From CAIMZW01 sp037135095 (lineage in GTDB: Bacteria; Actinomycetota; Actinomycetes; Nanopelagicales; Nanopelagicaceae), in contig JBAXKZ010000002.1 of assembly GCA_037135095.1 (NCBI GenBank), positions 1 to 64,000 of the forward strand: a DNA stretch of 64,000 nt, read 5' to 3'. Made by a program: the position numbers and the translations under genes. Shown piece by piece: positions 26,794-34,529 of the stretch. The notes under the pieces were generated by a model. The model had not been told where the DNA came from and did no database searches. It saw nothing but the letters and a program-made list of their open reading frames with translations. The first letter of the stretch is position 1; every line of letters begins with the position of its first letter.

Positions 26794-27240
26794 ATGTTGG
26801 TTGGTCGAAGAATCGCCTTTGACTTCGGGCAAGTGCGAATCGGAGTAGCAATCTCAGATTTATCTGGCATGTTAGCTTCGCCGTTGGTTACCTTAAAATC
26901 CCGAGATGAATCCTTAAGTACTCATCTTTCTAACCTTTTCGTTGAATATGAACCGATATACGTTGTTGTAGGGGACCCAAAACACATGTCGGGGGAGATC
27001 AGTGAAAAGAGTAAGGAAGCCAGAGTTTTCGCCGAGTTGATAGCAACGGTGACGTCCGCGCGCATATTTTTTATCGATGAGCGATTGACCACTGTCTCGG
27101 CCCTGAGAGCGCTGCAAGATTCTGGAGTTAATTCTAAAGCTGCGAGGAAACGGGTAGATGAAGCCGCCGCAGTCGCAATTTTAGAGAGCGCTCTTACTGA
27201 GGAGCGCCTTTCCGGTTCCATTGGGGGCGTAAAACTTTGA
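26794..27240 (+). CDS. ruvX: Holliday junction resolvase-like YqgF/RuvX
   Basis: This is a 148-residue RNase H-fold nuclease of the YqgF family, implicated in pre-16S rRNA 5'-end maturation or recombination. The acidic motifs are present: D in AFDFGQVRIGVA, DERLTT and the VDEAAAVAIL block. It follows alaS by three bases, as in most bacteria of this phylum, and its stop overlaps the TTG start of mltG. Confidence 0.94.
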   Translation: MLVGRRIAFDFGQVRIGVAISDLSGMLASPLVTLKSRDESLSTHLSNLFVEYEPIYVVVGDPKHMSGEISEKSKEARVFAELIATVTSARIFFIDERLTTVSALRALQDSGVNSKAARKRVDEAAAVAILESALTEERLSGSIGGVKL

Positions 27241-28241
27241 AAGGCAGACTCCCGCTCGTCTCGATAGTTGGTGTGCTGCTAGGTATCGCCATGTTGATCA
27301 CCTCCATTTCTCATAACTCCGCGGATTTTCCACCTGGACACCCCGGTGCAGAGATCTCCTTTGAAGTTCCGAACGGAGCGACTGGCTCTGATATTGCAAT
27401 TGCACTAGCAGCGCAAAAAGTGATTAAGAATTCTAAGACTTTCTACAAATTGGCACTCTCGGATGCCAGGTCAGGCTCAATATCGCCGGGATCGCATCGA
27501 ATTGATACTCATATCTCTGCATCACAAGCACTAGCTGAACTGTTGGACTCTAAGCGTCTCGTTGGATTGTTGGTCGTAAAGGAAGGTTCTACTTTCGCAG
27601 ATGTAGTTACTGCTCTACATAAGAATGTGGCAATCGCACCTTTTGTAACCGCAAACTTGAAGGCAGTCCCGCCGATGGCAAACTCAAAGAACTCGTTAGA
27701 AGGGTTACTTTTCCCAGCACACTATTCATTCGCAAAAGGAACTACTGCCAAGTCGGCTCTGGCCGCAATGACTGCGAAGTTCACCTCAATAGCCGCAGGT
27801 CTACATTTGTCGACCGGTTTTGAAAATTACTCGGGTTATCAAATCCTCACCATGGCTTCGATGGTCCAGGTAGAAGCTGATAGTCAAGATTTCGCCAAAG
27901 TTGCCCGCGTAATTATGAATCGGCTGCGCATCGGTATGCCTTTGCAGTTGAATTCAACGGTGCAATATGCGACTAATCAACGCGGACAAATTCAATTGAC
28001 CACCAAAAGTACGCAAATCGATTCGCCTTATAACACTTACAAGAATATTGGGTTACCGCCGACGCCAATTTCAAATCCGTCGAGCGCGGCTTTGGAGGCG
28101 ACACTTCATCCAGCCGTCGGAAACTGGATTTATTTCATAACTGTTAAGCCAGGAGATACCCGATTCACCAATAGTTACGAGGAATTTTCAAATTGGGAGC
28201 GACTATTCCACCAAAACTTGGCAGCCGGTGCATTCAAGTGA
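27237..28241 (+). CDS. mltG: Endolytic murein transglycosylase MltG
   Basis: MltG (334 residues) is a single-pass membrane enzyme that cuts nascent glycan strands to end peptidoglycan synthesis. There is an N-terminal helix (VSIVGVLLGIAMLITSI), a LysM-like region, LEGLLFPAHYSF and the catalytic YceG block ASMVQVEADS followed by MNRLRIGMPLQLNSTVQY. In the usual ASIVEKE pattern the second Glu is kept and the first is Gln. The TTG start overlaps the ruvX stop (TTGA); its own stop overlaps the aroE start. Confidence 0.92.
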   Translation: MKGRLPLVSIVGVLLGIAMLITSISHNSADFPPGHPGAEISFEVPNGATGSDIAIALAAQKVIKNSKTFYKLALSDARSGSISPGSHRIDTHISASQALAELLDSKRLVGLLVVKEGSTFADVVTALHKNVAIAPFVTANLKAVPPMANSKNSLEGLLFPAHYSFAKGTTAKSALAAMTAKFTSIAAGLHLSTGFENYSGYQILTMASMVQVEADSQDFAKVARVIMNRLRIGMPLQLNSTVQYATNQRGQIQLTTKSTQIDSPYNTYKNIGLPPTPISNPSSAALEATLHPAVGNWIYFITVKPGDTRFTNSYEEFSNWERLFHQNLAAGAFK

Positions 28242-29023
28242 TCCGCGCCGCTGTTCTTGGTTCGCCAATCTCGCACAGTCTCTCGCCCAGACTTCACAAC
28301 GCCGCATTTCAATTTCTGGAGGTTGAAGGCAGTTACGAAGCGATTGAGGTTGATGAGGCGGGGCTGGTCGAGTTCCTAGCGAGCATTGAAGTTGAAAACT
28401 GGACCGGATTCTCACTGACGATGCCGTTGAAGGAGAAGGTGCTTCAGCTCGCTGAAATTCTGGACCCAATAGCCTTACGAATTCAGTCGGCTAACACGCT
28501 TCTTCTTACTTCCGAGGGAAGGTATGCAACTTCAACCGACTACTTAGCTTTTAAGCGAATTTTGGCTGCAAAGGAATATTCCCGAGTTGCGGTTATTGGC
28601 AGCGGCGGTACTGCCAGAGCAGCACTAGGGGCCATCGACGGAACAATTCCAGAAGTTGATATCTTCCTTCGCAACCGCTCCCAGGATGAAGCGCTGCAAA
28701 ATTGTATGCTTGAAACGCAGGCGCACTTTCTCAACTTTCAAGATGAAATTTCCAATTATGACTTGGTTATTTCGACTACCCCAAAGGGCGTTACTGATGA
28801 AATTGCCCGAAGAATCACAAAGCCTGTGGGGGAGTTGATCGAAGTGCTGTATTCGCCTTGGCCAACAGTTTTGGCAGAACGATGGTTATCTTCGGACCTT
28901 CCAGTTACTGATGGGATTGATCTTTTAGTTGAGCAAGGGCTAGATCAGGTCAAATTGTTCACAAAACTCGATTTTGATCCAAATGCTCTCAGAGCGCATC
29001 TGCTTTTAGCGCTCCGCACCTAG
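28238..29023 (+). CDS. aroE: Shikimate dehydrogenase
   Basis: AroE (261 residues) reduces 3-dehydroshikimate to shikimate. The substrate pocket is seen in GSPISHSLSPRLHNAAF, TMPLKE (catalytic Lys) and SANTL, followed by STDYLAF (catalytic Asp; usually NTDxxG). The dinucleotide loop is VIGSGGTARAAL. The GTG at 28238 is chosen because its GTGA overlaps the mltG stop; the frame upstream to 28193 would extend into mltG. The protein is rather divergent but keeps the key residues. Confidence 0.93.
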   Translation: MIRAAVLGSPISHSLSPRLHNAAFQFLEVEGSYEAIEVDEAGLVEFLASIEVENWTGFSLTMPLKEKVLQLAEILDPIALRIQSANTLLLTSEGRYATSTDYLAFKRILAAKEYSRVAVIGSGGTARAALGAIDGTIPEVDIFLRNRSQDEALQNCMLETQAHFLNFQDEISNYDLVISTTPKGVTDEIARRITKPVGELIEVLYSPWPTVLAERWLSSDLPVTDGIDLLVEQGLDQVKLFTKLDFDPNALRAHLLLALRT

Positions 29024-29061
29024 TCGAATCTGCCGCATGGGCCACCCTTAATCTGCGAGAA

Positions 29062-29113
29062 TAACCTTCTATCCTTGAGCGCATTGGATGCTTGGGTCGA
29101 TTCACTGGGGGAG
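29062..29113 (+). promoter_or_regulatory. Candidate promoter and ribosome site before aroC
   Basis: Two possible -10 boxes, TAACCT (29062-29067) and TATCCT (29070-29075), lie in the 93-base spacer between aroE and aroC. GGGGGAG (29107-29113) is a strong ribosome site three bases before the ATG. No regulator site was recognised. Confidence 0.35.
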
Positions 29114-29116
29114 TAA

Positions 29117-30301
29117 ATGATTCGTTGGTTAACTGCGGGAGAGTCGCACGGTCCAGCGCTGACCGCGATTTTGGAAGGAATGCCAGCCCATGTGGCGATT
29201 GACACTGCGGTAATTGATGCTGATCTTCGCCGTCGCCGCTTGGGATTTGGTCGAGGCGCAAGGCAGAGTTTCGAAGCCGATCAGGTTACGATACTTGGCG
29301 GTATCCGTCATGGCGAAAGTCAAGGCGGTCCGATCGCGATTCAAATTGGAAATTCTGAATGGCCAAAATGGGAGAAGGTCATGTCGGCCGATGCCGTCCC
29401 GGCAGGCGAACTGGATCAACTAGCCAGAAATGCTCCTCTAACTCGGCCACGACCCGGCCACGCAGATTTAGTCGGAATGCAAAAGTATAGTTTTATGGAT
29501 GCTAGGCCAATTTTAGAACGAGCGAGCGCTCGAGAAACCGCAGCGCGAGTAGCTTTGGGCGCAGTGGCACGTGCATTTCTGGAGCAATCTGTCGGAATTC
29601 AAATTATGAGCCACGTTCTTGCAATCGGTTCGGTGGCTGCCACAGAAAATTATTACAGCCCCAAATATTCAGAGCGGGAACGCGTTGATGAAGATTCGGT
29701 GCGTTGTGCAGATCCAGAATTATCGGCACGGATGGTAACCGAAATTGAAGCTGCACATTCTGCTGGCGATACCTTAGGTGGGGTAATTGAAATCTTGGCA
29801 TTCCATCTACCACCGGGGTTAGGTTCGCACGTACATTGGGATCGAAGGTTGGATGCGCGCTTGGCTGCTGCCATGATGGGAATTCAAGCGATAAAAGGGG
29901 TAGAAATCGGAGACGGATTCGCCACCGCAAGCAGGCGAGGTTCGGTAGCCCACGACGAGATTGAACGCGATTTAACTGGTGCGATTATTCGACGAACCGA
30001 TCGAGCCGGGGGTACCGAGGGCGGCATGTCCAATGGGGAGATCCTTCGAGTTCGAATCGCTATGAAACCTATCTCGACAGTGCCTCGCGCCTTAGACACG
30101 ATCGATGTCGTTACTGGCCAGCCAGCCAAGGCAATTAATCAGCGCTCCGACGTTTGTGCAGTTCCTGCAGCAGGAATAGTTGGCGAAGCCATGGCCGCCC
30201 TTGTTTTGGCCGATGCCGTGATCGAAAAATTTGGTGGCGATAGCGTTGCTGAAACTCGCAGAAACTACCTCGCATACCTTGAGACGCTCGAGATCAAGTA
30301 A
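29117..30301 (+). CDS. aroC: Chorismate synthase
   Basis: AroC (394 residues) makes chorismate from EPSP using reduced FMN. The signatures are GESHGPALTAILEGMPAH, RPGHADLVGMQKY, RASARETAARVALGA, and AGGTEGGMSNGE. The length is typical. The stop TAA shares a base with the aroK start (TAATG), indicating translational coupling in the aroCKBQ run. Confidence 0.98.
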   Translation: MIRWLTAGESHGPALTAILEGMPAHVAIDTAVIDADLRRRRLGFGRGARQSFEADQVTILGGIRHGESQGGPIAIQIGNSEWPKWEKVMSADAVPAGELDQLARNAPLTRPRPGHADLVGMQKYSFMDARPILERASARETAARVALGAVARAFLEQSVGIQIMSHVLAIGSVAATENYYSPKYSERERVDEDSVRCADPELSARMVTEIEAAHSAGDTLGGVIEILAFHLPPGLGSHVHWDRRLDARLAAAMMGIQAIKGVEIGDGFATASRRGSVAHDEIERDLTGAIIRRTDRAGGTEGGMSNGEILRVRIAMKPISTVPRALDTIDVVTGQPAKAINQRSDVCAVPAAGIVGEAMAALVLADAVIEKFGGDSVAETRRNYLAYLETLEIK

Positions 30302-30810
30302 TGCCAACGGTGATTTTGATCGGACCTCCTGGAGCGGGTAAATCTTCGGTGGCTAAAAGTCTGGCTAAATTACTAGATCTAAAGCACGCCGATACTGATC
30401 ATATTATCGAGAAGGAATTGGGAAAGAAGATTTCGGAGATATTCGTTGATGAGGGCGAAGAGTACTTCCGCAAAGTTGAAGCTGATGTTGTTCGACGCGC
30501 ACTAATCGAGGAGCCTGGCGTTCTCTCACTGGGAGGGGGCGCGATTCTGGATCCACAGACCCAAGCTGCTATTTCTAGTTCGGAAGCTCCAGTAATTTTT
30601 TTAAATGTTTCAATAAGCCAGGCTGGACCAAGAGTTGGTTTCAATAAGGATCGACCATTGCTGCTTATCAATCCTAGGCAACAGTGGTTGGCGCTGATGG
30701 AGAAGCGACGACCCATTTACGAGACGCTTTCGGATCAAATAATTAGTACTGACAACAAAAAAGCGACTGAGGTTGCAGCTGAGATAGTTCAGTACTTGGG
30801 GCAAAGGTGA
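30301..30810 (+). CDS. aroK: Shikimate kinase
   Basis: AroK (169 residues) phosphorylates shikimate. The P-loop is GPPGAGKSSVAKSL, followed by DTDHIIE, FRKVEADVVR (shikimate-binding Arg), SLGGGAI and the lid. The start overlaps aroC by one base and the stop overlaps aroB (GTGA). Confidence 0.97.
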   Translation: MPTVILIGPPGAGKSSVAKSLAKLLDLKHADTDHIIEKELGKKISEIFVDEGEEYFRKVEADVVRRALIEEPGVLSLGGGAILDPQTQAAISSSEAPVIFLNVSISQAGPRVGFNKDRPLLLINPRQQWLALMEKRRPIYETLSDQIISTDNKKATEVAAEIVQYLGQR

Positions 30811-31865
30811 GCACGATCATCGAGGTACAGGCCGAAAGAGATTACTCGATCAAGGTCGACGTAGATTGGCTCCAGGAACTCGGAACTGTCTTGACGGGAT
30901 ATAACAAAGTTCTGATCATCGCTTCGCAAGAAGTTTCAGAGATTTTAGATTTGAAGCGCAAACTTTCCGATTTTCCAAATGCAACTTTCTTTATGACGCC
31001 TGATGGTGAAGTTCAAAAAACGATTGCCACTGCAGAAAAGATTTGGGATTTCTTGGGAGAGAAACAATTTTCGCGATCGGATTTGATTGTTGCAATTGGT
31101 GGGGGCGCAACTACCGATCTCGGCGGATTCGTAGCTGCCACCTGGCTACGAGGCATCCCTTGGGTCGCTATCCCTACCACCTTGGCCGGAATGGTTGATG
31201 CTGCTATCGGCGGTAAGACTGGGCTAAATAGTCCTAGTGGCAAGAATTTGATCGGAGCTTTTAATTCGCCACAGACGGTTTTAGTTGATTTGCAAGTTTT
31301 GAACTCGCTTTCGGATCGTGATTTCCGGGCTGGTCTAGCTGAAGTCATTAAGAGTGGGCTAATTGCGGATTTGGAAATCTTGCGGCTGTTGCAGGAGGCT
31401 GAAGATTTGACTGCTGCTCGCGCTTTAGCGAGCCAACTAGTAAGTAGAAGCGCCCAGGTAAAAGCTGCTGTCGTGAGTTCGGATTTTAAGGAGAGTCGGC
31501 TTCGAGAGATTTTGAATTACGGTCACACCCTGGGACATGCAATAGAGAAACATAGCAATTTCGCCTTGCGCCATGGCGAGGCGATTGCTATCGGTTTGGT
31601 CTTTGCGGCTGAACTTAGTTTCTTGGCCGGTTCGCTTTCTGCTGAAGATGTTCATGTCCATCGAGCGCTACTTAATAAGTTTGGTTTGCCGACCGGCTAT
31701 TTGAAGTCAGCTTGGCCCGAACTTCTCAACCTAATGCGCGGGGATAAGAAAGTCCGCGACGCCAGGTTACGCTTTATTGGGTTGTCCAAATTGGGCGAAC
31801 CAATTTGGTTAGAAGAGATATCCGAGAGTCAATTAGTCGCAGCCTACGAAAGGATTTCAATATGA
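30807..31865 (+). CDS. aroB: 3-dehydroquinate synthase
   Basis: AroB (352 residues) converts DAHP to 3-dehydroquinate with NAD and zinc. The signatures are VAIGGGATTDLGGFVAATWL, PTTLAGMVDAAIGGKTG, AEVIKSGLI and YGHTLGHAIE. The GTG start overlaps the aroK stop, and the TGA stop overlaps the aroQ start. Confidence 0.98.
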   Translation: MSTIIEVQAERDYSIKVDVDWLQELGTVLTGYNKVLIIASQEVSEILDLKRKLSDFPNATFFMTPDGEVQKTIATAEKIWDFLGEKQFSRSDLIVAIGGGATTDLGGFVAATWLRGIPWVAIPTTLAGMVDAAIGGKTGLNSPSGKNLIGAFNSPQTVLVDLQVLNSLSDRDFRAGLAEVIKSGLIADLEILRLLQEAEDLTAARALASQLVSRSAQVKAAVVSSDFKESRLREILNYGHTLGHAIEKHSNFALRHGEAIAIGLVFAAELSFLAGSLSAEDVHVHRALLNKFGLPTGYLKSAWPELLNLMRGDKKVRDARLRFIGLSKLGEPIWLEEISESQLVAAYERISI

Positions 31866-32293
31866 AGGTTCTAGTCCTTAACGGTCCTAATTTGGCGCGG
31901 TTAGATCTGCGAGATTCTACAAAATACGGCTCAATGGATTTTGCTGCGTTGAGCGCCTTTATAACGCAATGTGGTTCTGATCTTGGTATCGAAACCGATA
32001 TCCGCCAAAGCGATGATGAAGCCACGCTGATTGGCTGGTTGCACGAGGCGGCGGATTCAGCCACACCCGTGATCTTCAATCCAGCAGCATTTACTCATTA
32101 TTCTTACGCGATTAGAGATGCGGCAGAAATGTTAAAAGCACCTTTAATCGAGGTCCATCTTTCCAATCCATTGGCACGTGAAGAGTTTCGCCATACCTCT
32201 GTAATTTCCGGGGTGGCCAAGGGAACAATCGCAGGATTTGGACCAGATTCCTATCGATTAGCACTGATTGCCCTTTCAAAACTCCTCAGCTAG
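31862..32293 (+). CDS. aroQ: 3-dehydroquinate dehydratase, type II
   Basis: This is a type II (dodecameric) dehydroquinase of 143 residues. The N-terminal NGPNLARLDLRDSTKYG keeps the catalytic Arg and Tyr although the usual NLNLLGxREP is altered. Asn and His are kept in NPAAFTHYSYAIRDA, as is the EVHLSNPLAREEFRHTSVIS block. ATG at 31862 overlaps the aroB stop (ATGA); the longer frame from 31805 runs into aroB. With aroE, aroC, aroK and aroB it completes a shikimate cluster lacking only aroG and aroA. Confidence 0.95.
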   Translation: MKVLVLNGPNLARLDLRDSTKYGSMDFAALSAFITQCGSDLGIETDIRQSDDEATLIGWLHEAADSATPVIFNPAAFTHYSYAIRDAAEMLKAPLIEVHLSNPLAREEFRHTSVISGVAKGTIAGFGPDSYRLALIALSKLLS

Positions 32294-32425
32294 CCATTAT
32301 TCGTGCTTTGGGGTCTAAAAACCTCAGGTATTCTTCTCACCTGGTTCGGAGTTCGCATTTTCAGGTAGAGCGTGGCCCCGGGTATTGATTCAGCGATCTG
32401 CGCTGCGAGATGAAATGGACTGACG
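32294..32425 (+). promoter_or_regulatory. aroQ-efp spacer with two small hairpins
   Basis: Two hairpins can be drawn: GGGGT-CTAAAA-ACCTC (32310-32325) and CAGGT-N9-ACCTG (32325-32343). Neither is followed by a T-run, so a classical terminator is not supported. I could not pick a convincing promoter or a good Shine-Dalgarno site for efp. The region may hold a processing or attenuation signal. Confidence 0.25.
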
Positions 32426-32986
32426 ATGGCAACAACAAATGATTTGAAGAATGGCATGACCTTGGACATTGAAGGTCAGCTTTGGAACGTCGTTGAGTTC
32501 CAGCACGTCAAGCCCGGTAAGGGCCCGGCCTTTGTGCGCACCAAGCTCAAGTCGGTACTTTCTGGCAAGGTCATTGACCGCACCTTTAACGCCGGGATCA
32601 AGATTGATGTCGCGATCCTAGAAAAGCGCGATATGCAGTTTCTTTACAAAGATGGCGAAGATTTCGTTTTCATGGATTCCAAGACCTTTGATCAAATGAA
32701 TATCTCTGCCGAGACAGTCGGGGAGAGCGCCAATTTCATGCTAGAGAACTGCGATGCGATCGTAGGAGTTCATGAAGGCAACCCGCTATTTATCGAACTT
32801 CCAGCATCGGTTGAGATGACAATTACTTACACCGAGCCTGGCTTGCAGGGAGATCGCTCATCGGGCGGTACAAAACCTGCCACGTTAGAGACTGGAATTT
32901 CAATTCAGGTTCCGCTATTTATAAAGCAAGATGAAAAGATTTTGGTGGATACCCGAAATGGTTCTTATCTCGGTCGTGCTAACTAG
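32426..32986 (+). CDS. efp: Elongation factor P
   Basis: EF-P (186 residues) rescues ribosomes stalled on polyproline. Three beta-barrel domains are recognisable: an N-terminal KOW-like domain with the loop KPGKGPAFVRTKLKSV (the tip Lys contacts the peptidyl transferase centre), then two OB domains ending in VDTRNGSYLGR. The next gene, nusB, starts on the last base of the efp stop codon (TAGTG). Confidence 0.98.
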   Translation: MATTNDLKNGMTLDIEGQLWNVVEFQHVKPGKGPAFVRTKLKSVLSGKVIDRTFNAGIKIDVAILEKRDMQFLYKDGEDFVFMDSKTFDQMNISAETVGESANFMLENCDAIVGVHEGNPLFIELPASVEMTITYTEPGLQGDRSSGGTKPATLETGISIQVPLFIKQDEKILVDTRNGSYLGRAN

Positions 32987-33393
32987 TGTCTGCCCGACGC
33001 AAAGCGCGCAAACGCGCACTAGATTTTCTATATGAGGCCGAGATCAAAGGGGTTGACCCACAACTCTTATTAGAGAGTCGACCGCCAACAGAGCTCTCAG
33101 AAGGTCAGTATTCGCAAACACTGGTTGCTGGGGTTCTGGCTCATAAAAGCAAGATCGATGAGATTATCGTGATGTATGCCGAAGGCTGGGATATGGATCG
33201 AATGCCAGCGATCGATCGAAATATTCTCCGAATTGCAATCTATGAGATTCTTTGGGAGGGCACCCTTGATGACAAGATTGCTGTTGATGAGGCGATCTCT
33301 ATCGCCGAGGAGATCTCAACCAAAGAATCTTCTTCCTATATAAATGGCGTCTTAGGTCGCATCGTTACTTTGAAACCAGTCTTAGTTATTTAG
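32986..33393 (+). CDS. nusB: Transcription antitermination factor NusB
   Basis: NusB (135 residues) is an all-helical protein that with NusE binds boxA RNA for rRNA antitermination. The family pattern is RRKARKRALDFLYEAE, followed by DRNILRIAIYEILW and AVDEAISIAEEISTKESSSYINGVLG. The GTG start shares one base with the efp stop. Its end overlaps the convergent bldD gene by eight bases. Confidence 0.96.
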   Translation: MSARRKARKRALDFLYEAEIKGVDPQLLLESRPPTELSEGQYSQTLVAGVLAHKSKIDEIIVMYAEGWDMDRMPAIDRNILRIAIYEILWEGTLDDKIAVDEAISIAEEISTKESSSYINGVLGRIVTLKPVLVI

Positions 33394-33892
33394 AGTGCAA
33401 GATGAGACCATTGGCCTCAAGTTCTTGATGCATTTCGTTTTCGGTCTTGAAATTGATTAGCGCTAATGTGCTTAAATCCTCTTCGCGCAGCGATAGAACT
33501 TCACCATTCCAGTCCCGACGGCGAGCACAGATTAGAAGCGCAAAGTGATTTACCGGCTCTAGCCCAGGAAGGCTCTGGGCGAGCCTGCCCAAACGACGCA
33601 TATCTAGAATCAACCGTTCGGCTTTATTGACTTCGGTTGAAGTTGCAATGCCCAGCAGTTCCGAGAGCGGAACATCGTAAAAGGCTGATAATTGAAGAGC
33701 GCGTCTGATAGTTAGCGCTCGGTCATTGCGTTCGTATGATCCGACAACTACGGCTTTCCATTCCCCCTTTGAACGACGCTCTACCTCCTGGAGGGTCAAA
33801 CCCTTCTGCCTCCTGATCTTTCGCAACGAAAGGCCGATCTTGGCAAGTTCGACCTCCCTACTGCTCTCCGGGCTAAGACTCTCTGATTTCAT
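33386..33892 (-). CDS. bldD: BldD-family c-di-GMP-responsive regulator
   Basis: This 168-residue protein matches Streptomyces BldD in length and layout. The N-terminal helix-turn-helix DNA-binding domain includes GLTLQEVERRSKGEWKAVVV and GSYERNDRALTIRR. The C-terminal domain keeps the c-di-GMP signature RXD-x8-RXXD: R125-R-D127, eight residues, R136-E-E-D139 (RRDWNGEVLSLREED). In Streptomyces, c-di-GMP dimerises BldD so that it represses developmental genes; targets here are unknown. The ATG at 33892 is chosen: TACCGT lies six bases upstream, which fits a leaderless mRNA, and the longer frame to 34051 would run into pyrR. Confidence 0.93.
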   Translation of the reverse strand: MKSESLSPESSREVELAKIGLSLRKIRRQKGLTLQEVERRSKGEWKAVVVGSYERNDRALTIRRALQLSAFYDVPLSELLGIATSTEVNKAERLILDMRRLGRLAQSLPGLEPVNHFALLICARRRDWNGEVLSLREEDLSTLALINFKTENEMHQELEANGLILHSK

Positions 33893-33898
33893 GGCGCC

Positions 33899-33904
33899 AC
33901 GGTA
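33899..33904 (-). promoter_or_regulatory. -10 box of bldD
   Basis: The reverse strand reads TACCGT, six bases, then ATG, consistent with leaderless bldD mRNA. It faces away from the pyrR promoter about 45 bases off. Confidence 0.45.
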
Positions 33905-33945
33905 GGCGACTTTAAATATTGCGGGCTGGCGCAATCCACAGGTGC

Positions 33946-33951
33946 TATCCT
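33946..33951 (+). promoter_or_regulatory. Candidate -10 box of the pyr operon
   Basis: TATCCT lies 50 bases before the pyrR start. Transcription from about 33958 would give a leader long enough to contain the PyrR-binding hairpin and the ribosome site. The -35 is unclear. Confidence 0.45.
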
Positions 33952-33973
33952 GCGACCACGGTCCTTTAACGAT

Positions 33974-33989
33974 CCGTCCCGAGAGGCGG
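33974..33989 (+). promoter_or_regulatory. PyrR-binding RNA hairpin
   Basis: The leader folds as CCGTC-CCGAGA-GGCGG, a five-pair stem with a six-base loop. Read through, it contains TCCCGAGAGGC, which fits the PyrR-binding consensus UCCNGNGAGGY. AAGGAG (33992-33997), the pyrR ribosome site, follows two bases later. Mycobacterial PyrR represses translation by binding near the ribosome site, and this geometry fits that mechanism rather than Bacillus-type attenuation, since no terminator hairpin is seen. Confidence 0.75.
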
Positions 33990-34001
33990 CGAAGGAGTTT
34001 T

Positions 34002-34529
34002 ATGAGCATAGTTCTGGATTCCGGCGATATCGCCCGCGCACTTAAGCGCATTTCACACGAAATAATTGAACGAAATCATGGTTTGAGCGGGGTCACGCTT
34101 TTAGGCATACCCACCCGAGGCGCCTATTTGGCAGGGCGACTGGCGCAAATTATGGCCGAAATCGAATTCTCTCCTCCCGTTGGGATCCTTGATATCACCT
34201 TGCACCGTGATGATCTGCGGCTACGACCACCACGCCCCTTACTCACCACCGTTTTGCCGGCGGGCGGAATTGAAGGTCGGGATGTAGTTCTGGTCGACGA
34301 TGTCCTTTTTTCGGGTCGAACCATCAGAGCCGCGCTGGATGCGCTTGGAGAGATCGGTCGACCAAAGAGCGTTCAACTAGCAGTTTTGGTGGATCGGGGA
34401 CATCGGGAACTGCCGATCCGTGCCGATTATGTGGGCAAAAATATTCCGACCTCAGCACTTGAATCAGTCCAAGTCTCGCTCTCTGAGATCGACAAGTTAG
34501 ATCAAGTAGAAATATTGGGGGAGCGTTGA
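34002..34529 (+). CDS. pyrR: Pyrimidine operon regulator PyrR
   Basis: PyrR (175 residues) is a phosphoribosyltransferase-fold RNA-binding regulator that senses UMP/UTP and often has uracil phosphoribosyltransferase activity. The PRPP motif is VVLVDDVLFSGRTIRAA; GIPTRGAYLAGRLA and LHRDDLRLRPPRPL are family features. The ATG at 34002 is chosen for AAGGAG four bases upstream; the longer frame from 33942 would include the hairpin. It heads the pyr operon and its stop overlaps pyrB. Confidence 0.96.
   Translation: MSIVLDSGDIARALKRISHEIIERNHGLSGVTLLGIPTRGAYLAGRLAQIMAEIEFSPPVGILDITLHRDDLRLRPPRPLLTTVLPAGGIEGRDVVLVDDVLFSGRTIRAALDALGEIGRPKSVQLAVLVDRGHRELPIRADYVGKNIPTSALESVQVSLSEIDKLDQVEILGER

Noticed and set aside
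34002..34100. Bacillus-type transcription attenuator for the pyr operon
   Set aside because: No terminator hairpin with a T-run lies between the PyrR hairpin and pyrR; the leader is too short.
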